Below, one piece after another: positions 41,940-53,300 of a DNA stretch of 64,000 nt. The DNA is from Liolophura sinensis (Eukaryota; Mollusca; Polyplacophora; Chitonida; Chitonidae). The number at the start of each line of letters is the position of its first letter. The stretch's first letter is position 1. The notes under the pieces are model-generated. The model did not search any database. It was not told the DNA's origin and saw only the letters and a program-made list of their open reading frames with translations. Both the position numbers and the translations under genes were made by a program. The stretch is taken from contig NC_088297.1 of assembly GCF_032854445.1 (NCBI RefSeq), positions 17,619,127-17,683,126 on the forward strand, read 5' to 3'.

Positions 41940-44900
41940 GTATATTCACTCCCCACTGTCTGTCCCAAACGATTGAATTTGAAACAACCTTTGCCATGTA
42001 AAAGACTACAAAGTAGGTAGTAAAACCAGAGCAGCGACGACAGTGTGATAACTGACAAATGGTCACACGTAACTTGTGAAATAAAACGTCCTATTGATGT
42101 ACCTCTGATGGGTTTTATAAAGACATACCATCCGTAACAGACGAGCTCTCATCCATAACAGTTTGAATGCTGTTAGGTAATTAAAGCATTGGATGCGTTA
42201 CCTGTGGGGACCATTTGCGCGGTCATGCACGAAAGCCCGTAATGCATGCGATATTTCTTTAAAGTATGTAGCTATGCACATTTGTACCTATACGTACCTG
42301 TCTATATGTATTGCATTAATTTCAAGCATAGACAAATTTTACATGGGAGAGTACACACAGATGCTTACATGTACCATGCTAAGTGTTTTTAGTGCAGCCG
42401 TTTAAACCGCATACCTGGTGGCTATTGGATGAGGCTGTGTGATGAGGTTGAGTCGCAAGACACAGCACAAGGTTTGTATTTTTTCCAATTTACTCAATGA
42501 TTTTGTGAAACATTAGGCGTTAGCCTGAACAGTTCTTTTGGTATCATTCGCCTTCCACTAATTTGAAAGAGACATCAAGATCGTCCTGTGGATGTATGTA
42601 TGTACGTACGTCTTTTACGTGGTTCTTTACGCAAATTTTCAGTCAGTTGACGACGAGAAGTCATTTGGTGTGTGTACATATACTGTGACTTCTTGTGGCT
42701 CAGTGAGTCCATGTCACCGAAGTGCTAGCGCCACTGAAGTATCATGTCGAAAACACCAGACTTGAGACCTCAACCAGCCACATTACACTGACCTGCCACC
42801 CAGTCCTGTTTCCTTGCTCTAACCTCACAGTGCTTTAGCCCATCTGGGGATGAAAATATATTTTAATTCTTATTCATAATGCTAAACGTCAATCATAAAC
42901 ACGTTCGAGACTGTTGCTCAGTTTTGAACAATATTTAGGCTAAACATATAGAAAATTGTGTAACTGGGAAGTCAATATACGTCATTAAAACGTTGTTATG
43001 AAAGCACACAAATTATTTGCAGAACTTTCTTTTTTCGCAAGATTGCAGTTAGGCAACGTGATAACCTATCATACATTTTCTTTTCACATTGTGACATAAT
43101 TGCCCTTTTTCCGAAAATGATCCAAATACTGTATCTGCACTCTGTGAGGGCAGGAGTTAGTAAAAAGTGAAATTTACGTTTTGACAGTGAACACTGCTCT
43201 ATACAGAAACTACCGTCATTCTGGCGGACAATAAATGAGAAGACAGCACCTGGCTAAAACATATTTCATTCCAAAGAAGGATAGGTAAGCTTTCTAAAAT
43301 CTGTCATACTTTATTATTTTTATGAGATTTCATCGAATGACATGTAGGACAGAGTGACAATACTGAACAAAGGGCTGGCATGAATGGAGGCAACCATCTT
43401 AAAAGTTTTAACCAACCAAACAGTTTGCTATCAGGTTGAGCGACTTAAGCTGTGACGTAGGTTTTACCCATCCACTCAATGAAGTGAGACATGATAACAC
43501 AGAATTACTGCATTTGACATCATTTTGAGATCGTTTACAGCAATGTTACAGGTGTGTATCATTAAATGGACCACCACATTAGTTCATTTACAAACCGTGT
43601 AATATTCAACGATGGCATCATAAATTATGTCAGACAGCAGCATAACGTCTCGGCCCAAACTGCACTCATCTCCACAGTAGACCTTAGGCGTACTTAGACA
43701 CGCTGTTCAAATTATACCAATACATTTTTTATCGTTCATATTAGCGTTTAGTCAGCATGCAGTTGCTAAATAACAAATGTCAGTCAGTGAAAGATTCATT
43801 AAAAATGCCGCAGGTTTATGGGAATGAGAAGAAGGTATCACATCAGACAATGCTTAAAATTAAATCTTCTGATATAACATTTTTTTTTCTCTGAATTTAT
43901 TAAAACTAACAAATTTAAATTTTGCCCTTTGCCTTTCTTTATACAAAGGCTTTCATACAAAGGATGTTTTTTCTGTTTTCTTTATAAAATAGAGTAAAAT
44001 TATTGAAACGCCGTGTTTAAGCCGAGGCGCTTATCTTAGATGTCACCACTACAAAACTGAAGTATAAAATCCAGCGACAGTCAAATGCCTAAATCAGCCT
44101 CAGTGCCGCTTAGATCTCTTTCCATTCAGGGGATCAAAATCGCCAGCACAACCCCACCGGGGGGCAACGACCTGAATCAGGAATACCCCGGCCGTGCATC
44201 TGTAGGCTACTTGTAAACTGTATAAATGACATAGCTGATCTACTATATGAACAGCTCAAGCGGCGGAAGAAATATCCTTTCAGTTTGTCCAATTTCCCAG
44301 AAAGCTATTTATCACTTGGTCTTTCATCGCCAATGTACACAACATTAATCTGCCATAGGCTACTGCTTAGAGCGTTATTCGGGAAATACCGTCGACGTTA
44401 GAGAGCTAGAGTAAACGTGACTTCACATTGCTGTCGATAATGGAGACGTTCTGAAGCTGTGTCAAGATCGAGTTTCACTAAACCTTTACTGGGTTGAAAA
44501 AAATCTAAAAAAATATCAAATAAAAAGATACTTTGCATGGTAGTCTTTCAGTGAGCTTGAACATGAGTCAGGTGATGCCTAGCTAAATTGTTAGCCTCTT
44601 TAAAATCATTTGAAATATACGGTTATAATTGGAATCCTACAACAAAATTAAACATCACCTATTTTTTAAAAATCTTTTAAAAGAAAAATCTCCGAAATGT
44701 TTTCAACTCAACAACAAACAGTCAGTATCTCGGTGCTATACATATTCATTGTAGGTAGTTTTTGCTACTTTCGTGTTACATAAAGTTAAATATTACCGCA
44801 TTTTAGTGTCAGCCATTAGGTATTTTAAAAGACCGGTTGATTGCGTTATTTGTGATTTACTCCCAAAGTCATTAGACTACCGGGTGGAATTTTACACTCG

Positions 44901-44990
44901 GGTTTAAAAACAGTTATTTTTCATAATCCAGAAATGTTGCAATTTGTGATAATTTTTGAACTGGACAAGTTTGAGCAACAATTTTTTGAT
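41940..44990. other. Mostly non-coding, holds repeats B and C
   Basis: 41950-42085 (repeat C) shares GACGACAGTGTGATA and ATGGTCACACGTAAC with 49980-50070 and 50350-50410. 42640-42840 is repeat B copy 2. The remainder (42850-44990) is AT-rich with no recognisable gene. Confidence 0.5.
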
Positions 44991-45126
44991 TAATTTATTT
45001 GATTTATTTGATTGGTGTTTACGCCGTACTCAAGAATATTTCACTTATACGACGGCGGCCAGCATTATGGTGGGTGGAAACCGGGCATAGCTCGGGGGAA
45101 ACCCACGACCATCCGCAGGTTGCTGC
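44991..45126 (-). mobile_element. Headless SINE, second copy
   Basis: Ends after GCAGGTTGCTG like the copy at 38054. It is flanked by CAACAATTTTTTGA on the left and AGAACAATTTTTGA on the right, an imperfect target duplication. Confidence 0.85.
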
Positions 45127-45269
45127 AGAACAATTTTTGAACCTTTAATCAAAACAGAAGCCACGCACAGTTACCATGGTTACGAGTTATGCATGGCGAG
45201 TTCTTTATTATTTCGCTCAGCATTTCGGTCACGAACTGGTGAGCGAGCAGTGACTGCAAAGCACGATTA

Positions 45270-45520
45270 TCCACAGGTTGCAGACAGAACGTCCCACGTA
45301 CGACAGCGGAGAAAGCCAGCGTGAACTAGGCTTGAACTCACAGCAAGCGCATTGGTCAGAGGCTCCTGAACCATTCTGAGTGCATATTAGGGATGTTGTT
45401 AGATTATCTTTTTTTATTTGATTGGCTTTACGCCATAGTCAAGAATATTTCACTTATACGAAGACGGCCAGCATTATGGCACACAGAGGGGAGAAACCCT
45501 AGACCATCTGTATGTAATAG
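45270..45520 (-). mobile_element. Two partial SINE pieces
   Basis: 45275-45375 holds a head half (AGCCAGCGTGAACTAGGC, CTCACAGCAAGCGCATTGG). 45408-45515 holds a tail and core half. A third insertion seems to have separated or rearranged them. Confidence 0.6.
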
Positions 45521-45553
45521 GAGTATTGTCAGTACAGGTATTATCCAGGTTTA

Positions 45554-45806
45554 TTTATTTATTTATTTGAAGCACTCAAGAATATTTCACATATACGACG
45601 GTTGCCAGCATTATGGTGGGAGGAAACCGGGCAGAGCCCGGGGGAAACCCACGACTATCCGCAGGTTGCTGCAGGACATCCCCACTTACGGCCGGAGAGG
45701 AAACCAGCATGAGCTGGACTTGAGCTCACAGCGACCACATTGGTGAGAGGCTCCTGGGTCTTTACGCTGTGCTAGCGCGCTAACCAACTGAGCCCAGGAG
45801 TCTCCT
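45554..45806 (-). mobile_element. SINE, full-length, 11-bp target duplication
   Basis: ATCCAGGTTTA at 45543-45553 and 45807-45817. Some bases between tail and core (GATTGGTGTTTTACGCC) are missing. Confidence 0.9.
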
Positions 45807-45817
45807 ATCCAGGTTTA

Positions 45818-46262
45818 GGTATTAGGTTTATCTGACTGCCATCCTTGGATACATGTGTTAAATCTCTTGTACTAGCTCATGTTGTTTGAGTCACAAAAAT
45901 GAACTGTGAATTGTTTTCATATATCGCAACCACTCAAAAAATAAACCGAGACAGTCATTGTGTTTTCTTTATTTCCAACAGGACTTGATGCGGTAATTAC
46001 GCAGACGGGTAAGATCATGCCACATCACGTCTATGAGGTTTTGGAATCGGCGAGGTACAACTTAAAGCAACAGGCGGGCAAAGGTTTAATAAGTTACAAA
46101 GGTTCGAGCTGAAAGAGCACAAGCCTGAAAACTTGGGCATAGGATAACAAACGCACAAGTGTTGTTTACTGTGCAATTCTTGAATAACTCACACTGCGTG
46201 TGTCAACAGACCAGATGTGACAGCAAGACACATTCTGTTGCTATTCTAAAAGCACAATAATA
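45818..46262. other. Non-coding stretch
   Basis: No gene or repeat recognised. Confidence 0.4.
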
Positions 46263-46284
46263 TTGGGAGTGCACATATATATGT

Positions 46285-47126
46285 ATATTATTCTGAAGGA
46301 AGATCCTGTCGGGACCACACAGACATATGTGGTCAATCCTGTTGTGAAAGGAGACACAGTCGGAAACACACAGATATATGCCGACAATCCTATTCTGAAA
46401 GAAGATCCAATTGGGAGCACACAGGCATATGTCGCCAGTTCTAACCTGAAAGAAGATCTAATTGGGAGCACACAGGCATATGTCGCCAGTTCTATCCTGA
46501 AAGAAGATCTAATTGGGAGCACACAGGCATATGTCGCCAGTTCTATCCTGAAAAAAAGATCCAGTTGGGAGCACACAGGAATTTGTCGCCAGTTCTATTC
46601 TGAAAGAAGATGCAGTTGGGAGCACACAGACATATGTCGCCAGTCCTATTCTGAAAGAAGATCCAGTTGGGTGGACACAGACCTATGTCCTATTCTGAAA
46701 GAAGATCCAGTTGGGAGCACAGGGACCTATGTCCTATTCTGAAAGAAGATCCAGTTGGGAGCACGCAGGCCTATGTCGCCAGTTCTAACCTGAAAGAAGA
46801 TCCAGTTAGGAGCACGCAGACCTATGTCATATTCTGAAAGAAAATCCAGTTGGGAGCACGCAGGCCTATGTCGCCAGTTCTAACCTGAAAGAAGATCCAT
46901 TTCGGAGCACACAGACCTATGTCCTATTCTGAAAGAAGATCCAGTTGGGAGCACGCAGGCCTATGTCGCCAGTTCTAACCTGAAAGAAGATCCATTTCGG
47001 AACACACAGACCTATGTCCTATTCTGAAAGAAGATCCAGTTGGGAGCACGCAGGCCTATGTCGCCAGTTCTAACCTGAAAGAAGATCTAGTTGGGAGCAC
47101 ACAGACCTATGTCCTATTCTGAAAGA
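46285..47126. repeat. Minisatellite of 51-bp and shorter units, open in reading frame
   Basis: Units TATTCTGAAAGAAGATCCAG + TTGGGAGCACACAGACATAT + GTCGCCAGTTC repeat about 18 times. From 46670 on, a higher-order form alternates short units (CCTATGTCCTATTCTGAAAG) with full ones. Because 51 is a multiple of three, both strands stay open for 110-160 codons in the first part (plus: ILKEDPIGSTQAYVASS per unit). The later part breaks the frame. It ends about 190 bases before the transporter start. Confidence 0.9.
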
Positions 47127-47316
47127 ACACAAACATGGGAAAATATCACGACAACGAGTAGGAACTTTGCACTGACCTCAAATGCTTATCTCATTTCAAT
47201 GCTTCTTTAGTTCAGATAAGATTGGATTATTTTACTTAAAACTGAAAGAGCAAACACGGTAAAAGAAAAAAACAGACGAAGGGGTCCATTTTGAAAGCCG
47301 GAGATCAGAGGTAAAT

Positions 47317-50300
47317 ATGTTACCCTTTAAAATTGGGTTTTTCACCTATTACGGGACCGTTGGCATACTTACGTATCTCCTACCTCTTTATTTGAAACAC
47401 ATAGGGTTTTCGCCAAGTCAAATCGGGATAGTCGCTTGCTCTAGATCATTGGGAGCTCTGGTCGGAGGAACTGTCTTTTCTATGTGGTTCTTTATGCTAG
47501 CAAAATTCAAATATCTCATGCGAATGATTTGTGGACTGTTACTGCTGTTTATTCTTCCGGTTGGAATGGTCAGTCCTTCTCCAAAGGACGATTGTATCAA
47601 GAATATGACAAGTGGGCTTGTGGACGATCTTGCATTTTCTGATCGTTCATGGATGTTTCGGTATGATGAAGTGACTTTAATGTTTATTGCCTTTAGTATT
47701 TTAGTGTTTTGTGCCGATGTGTTTGCTCTAAGTTACCTAACTGCGCTACAAGGAGGATGTATGGTTCAGCTAGGGAAAGAGAATAGCAAGGACTACGGGA
47801 AGATAAGAGCATGGGGAGCTATAGCCCAGTCTACAGAGTATGTATAATTATATCTCCTCGCACCTGATTTGTTCATTTATTTAATTGGTGTTTACGCCGT
47901 ACTCGAGAATATTTCACTTATACGACGGCGGCCAGCATTATGTTGGGTGGAAACCGCACAGAGAGTCCTCCCACCTGAAGATATATACTGTGTATTGTGG
48001 ATATTATTTTGTGACTGTCAAACCTAACACAAATTAATTGTATGTTTCGTGACAGTGTATATTAGCAATTCTCTCACGAGAACTGGACGTAGAGAACAGA
48101 TTGACTCTGCTCTTATGCGAGGTGATTTCCAATTTTAATAATGCAACAAGGTTTAGTCAACTAGAAGTCAACAAGCTGTATTTTAAAAACAAAATCAAGA
48201 AGATCAGCGCCGTGCGTTAAAAGTTCCCTAGAGCTATTTTCCATAACATTTTACAGCATAAAATAAATGTCATCAAGTGATAACTGATCCTTAGTCAGTT
48301 AGATCATCAGACGTCACTGGTCCAGATGTACTCAAAATGTTGTGTTGTCACCACACCAGCATGCAATAACATTAAAACGGTGGGAAGGGGCCGGGCCTTG
48401 GAAATGCTTAGTTCATCAGTAGAATACTGACCTTTGTAGGGATACCTCATTGGTGTCTTAACTCTACTCCATTTTATTGGCATTGTCCAAAAAAATAAGG
48501 ATTAATTCGTTGTTTTCTTTGTTTTAAGATCACCAAAATTGCCCAAAAGCCTGACTGGTACTTATCCATTCACTCTTGTTTGCAGGTTCTTGATTATAGG
48601 GGCGATTGTTTCGTCAACAGTGACCAGAAGCAAAATCTGTGGAGGTTGGTCAGTTGCGGCCGACTACCATTACATGTTTTACTTTATCATTTGGCTTTCT
48701 GTTGTGGGCATCATCAACAGTGGATACATCCCCATTGTATGTATATATGGTCATTTTCCAAACCTAAGATACACCTGTTAGGGCCTGGGCCGGATATTTC
48801 GCAAAAAGCGTTACTCCATTTAGCTTTGTATGACTCTCACAGCTATGCCGAATTCTCAGAATTCACCTGTTGGAAGAGAACTCATAGCAATTTGTCACCT
48901 TGGTAACCTCCAGGTCCAAGCGTTTTGATTTCTATCTAAAGCAGACAAAATTATGATATGTTTTGACAGAGTGCAAAATAACAGTGCAGACATTTATTGC
49001 GTATCAACAGCATATATTGTTTATGTGGCTGAATTATCCAGTCGGTGGCAAATCTTAAGACACGATTGGACGAACTGCGCATGTATAATGTTAAACGGTT
49101 GTGGCTTGATGTTAATTGTTTTGTCCGGTACTAGGTCCAAATTCCGCCACTCGTTCTTCTTTTACCACCATCGTATAAAATGAGACAGTCACCAGTGAAA
49201 TTAATCTTTCCAGGAGGCTCCTACCCACAAAGAGTCCAATTCGGCGGCGTCTCCGATGACTCAGACCTTGACATCTCTGAAGACATTCAAGAACATCAGC
49301 TGGCTGGTCGTACAATTTTGTCGGAGCATGTTTTTCTCAGCGACTCACGGCTTTTTAACATGGCACGTCGAAAATATAGGTAATAGGCGCCCATGATATT
49401 GAGTAAAAGTAGATCAATATCTTAGTTAGACATGATTAATATTGTCAAACTTAGGTAACATATATGCAAGCATTAATGCTTTTGTCTTCCATGCTGCCAC
49501 TGAAGCATCATGCCGAAAACACCAGCCATGACACTCAACCTAGTCATATTTTACTGACACCGGGCCAACCAGTGCTGTTTCCTTGCTCTAACCTCTCAGT
49601 GCTGATTATAACATACGAAAGCAAGACATATTTTAAGATCAGAGAACTGGGTCAGGAATTCATGCCAAACTCTGTATTTGATCTGTAGTATACAGACTTT
49701 TTTTTACAGTCGCGTTCTTCTTTGTTGAGCATAGATCTTCCAACAGACACGACGGTCGTGTATACAGCGGTGTCACTCTACACGTACGCATGCCTCAAAA
49801 TGTCGAAAGGCCAAAGTGACGTCAGATATATAATACGAGCTAAAACACAACCAATTCTTATTTTTCTGGCCTGCATCGAGACACTAGTTGTAAAATATAC
49901 AGGAACCATTTTAATGTGATGCCATTCACCCTGTTGTGACGACCTTCACGCAGGCTCTCTGTCTTCACAAGTCATATCACCATACTACAAAAGACTATGT
50001 CATTAAGAGTGAAAACAGAGCACCGACGACAGCTTTGTATATGGCAAATGGTCACACGTAACCGTTGAAATTCCTGAAAACAATGCAATGTCGCACGTGC
50101 GAAGGTCTGCGGCAACTTGCGGATGGTCGTGGGTTTACCTTGGGCTCTATTCGGTTTCTTTCCAACATAAAGCTGGCTATCTCCGTATTAGATAAATATT
50201 TTTTCGTGCGGCCTTTAACACCAGTCCAATAAATAAATCAATGAGAAAACAATACAAAGGGACCAGGCCTCGGGGATTCGTATAGTCCTTCTGTAGAATG

Positions 50301-53300
50301 CTAGATAAGCAGGACTACAACATAAAATACTGCACTATGGACAGTATCGCCATAGCAAAGACGACAGTGTGATATCTGACACATGGTCATACGTAACCGG
50401 CGAAGACTGGTCTCTTGACGTGTTACCTCAGGTCTTCAGGTCTTTGTTTCACTCCCCAGCACCACGATTTAAGCAGAATACCATTAGCACTAATCAACCA
50501 ACAATATTTAAAACTAAAATTTTAACAAGTCGCCCCTTCAAAAAAAAATAATGTTGCAAACACAAGGAATATTTAAGCGGTGAAAGACTCACAGTATGTA
50601 TGTTTGGTCGGATGGTCAAACATGTCTACTGGCGTGAGAGAGGCCAGAGTGTCGGAAAGGAACAATCTAAAGTAGAGCCAGTTTTACTTCCGGTGTCGAT
50701 ACATTAGATCCATGGTATTGTAATGCGATGACACTTTTATCCCTAGTATATGACAGGACAAAATCCAAGAACATTTCCCAAAATGCACATTTTACAAATT
50801 TATCCCTTTGTAATCTTTATGACGCATGTTATAAAAAGTATAGGCATCTAAATTAGCCTTCCTTCTCTCAAACATCACATTTCTTGGCATTAGTACAACC
50901 ATGCCCACCAAGTTTCTCCATCTTCCCAAAACGTCCGAAAAGTTTTCCAGTGCTTAAGAATAATACACATCAATCATAAAACAGCATTAAAATGTGAAGT
51001 TTTCGATATTAAATCGGATTAAAAGTTCAAGTGTTTTGGAACACCGGCTCACTGCACCTGGTATGGGTTGAAATACTTCACTGAAGTAGACAAATAAGGG
51101 AGGCTACTCTACAAACAAAAACAACCCGTCAGCGGAGACCCAACAACGCCCTCCAATAATCCTATGTACCTTTAGGTGTCTGCCAAGCCCTGGTAGACGC
51201 CTCTGGGCGTTTATTGCCAAATACCACTTTTTACAAGGTCATTTATATAGCCCTCGTGGCCTGGGTATATAATTTGGAATTTAAAGAACTGATCAAAATT
51301 CAAATAGACGTTTGAAATCAACTGCGATACTTGGTAACATTTACCAGGGGACAGTATACACAAACCTGTCCCCACCCCTTCCCACATATACAACTAATAA
51401 TTAAATATAGCATAGAGTGATGATAGTTTTACACTATCATAAACTAGGACATCATTCAATAGTGTAATTTTATAAACTATATTATGGAATAATTGAACAC
51501 ATGAGGGAAAACATCTAAACTACCAGGCAAAAGAAAGGTTTCACCCACTTCTTGAGCCCATAAAACAAAAACAAAGTCAGATATAAGAATGAAGAAGATT
51601 GGTTTATAAACAGGAATCATTGTAAAATATTCTCTCAAAAAGGCTTTAAAATATTGGCATTCAATTGGCCACAAAACACAATGAAAGAGACAAGGGGTGA
51701 GAAGAAAAAATTACACAAATGTAAAGTTAACTGACAAGTGCATGTAAAGTCACAGTATCCACAGAAATGAAGGACTACAGTCATCAGTAGCGAGTGTGGC
51801 CACCCTGGGCATCAATGCATGCAAGCACACGCCTCCGTATTGACGTCGTCCGTCGTCGGATGACGTCAGCTGGGGTAACGTTCCATAGGTTTAACAGAGC
51901 TTGCTCAAGTTCCTGTTGGTTAGTTGGAGGAGGCACCAACTGTCTCAAACGGCGGTCAAGGTGATCCCAGAGATGGTCAATGGGGTTCATGTCTGGTGAG
52001 TTGGCTGGCCAGGGCAACACGATGACGTTTGCGGTCTCGAGGTAGTCTGTAAAAATGCGGGCAGTGTGAGGTCTTGCGTTGTCGTGTTGCAAGATCGATC
52101 CTTTTGGCTGTCATTAAAGGAAAGGAACGACGACAGGTCTCAGTACCTCATCAAGGCATCGCTGGCCAGTCAGATTACCTCGCACAATAACCAGCTGCGT
52201 CTTCATTTGGTCACAAATCCCTCCCCAAACCATGACGCCTCCGCCTCCAAACGGATAAACCTCTCTTACGCAGTTTGGCGCGAGACACTCGCCTCTTCGT
52301 CGGAAAACTCGAATTCTGCCATCGTTCCTGAATAGACAGAACCTGCTCTCTTCTGTAAACAGCACTCTCGCCCAGTCACGTCGCTGCCACCGACGTACAA
52401 TACGTGCCCATCGCAATCTGCGTTGACGGTGTAAAAGGGTCAAGGCCATCTTACGGAAGGGGCGGTAAGGTCGTAAACCAGCTGAACGAAGACAACGCAG
52501 TGTTGTCCTGGGGCTGATGACAAGGCCTAGTGCCGTCCCCGCTGTTGACGTCGCCATGACGAATCGGTTTCGGAGGTGGATCTGCCGGATGTAGCGATCT
52601 TCAGCCGCAGTTGTTACCCTCGGTCTTCCCGATCTTGGTCTGTCTTGGGTCTGGCCTGTCTGCTGATAGCGTATCAACAACCTCCTGATGGTGGTTTGGC
52701 TGCAGTTGAACGTTCTTGCAATGTGACGTTGCGAGACTCCCATGGTGGACATACCGATGGCCTGGTCTCGTTACGCTTGCGTAAGTCTTGGCATACTGTT
52801 GGTGTTTTTTCGGTCACTGAATGTCTGCTCTTTCGAGCAAGAGTATTTATGCAACATTACCGCACGTGCATCACGAGCCATGCCTCAAAAGGACGTTTTG
52901 CATGTTATCGCAATTTCACAATTCCAATTGCTGCGTTCGTGACGATGCGTTCTGGTAGAGGAAACGATGCAGTCATACACCATGTCCTGCTTAGAATCAA
53001 ATCCGGAACCTCGCTTTTATTTTTTTTATGACAAAAAATACGGTGAAACCTTTCTTTTGCCTGGTAGTTTACTTTATTATTACCATACAACGAAGAATAT
53101 AGATTGAACCTTATTATATACTTGCATATATATAGTATTTAGCGTACAAGATGCAAAAGTTGCATTTCTTGAAAGAAATCCTCCTTGAAATAACCAGATC
53201 TCCTGTTCCTTAGAAAGCATTATATTAACGTTCTGGCAATGAGACAACCACTGTTGGAATAAATCCCAAAACTGTGTTTTAGCTGAGCAAGCAACAGTAT

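Noticed and set aside
46241-46576. Minus-strand frame of 111 codons as a gene
   Set aside because: It is the mirror of the 51-bp repeat. Any array with a period divisible by three opens several frames.
49722-49919. Possible extra exon of the transporter after a TTTTTTTACAG site
   Set aside because: Exon 3 (ending in phase 1) joins exon 4 directly with correct reading. Inserting this piece would break the second-half membrane pattern.
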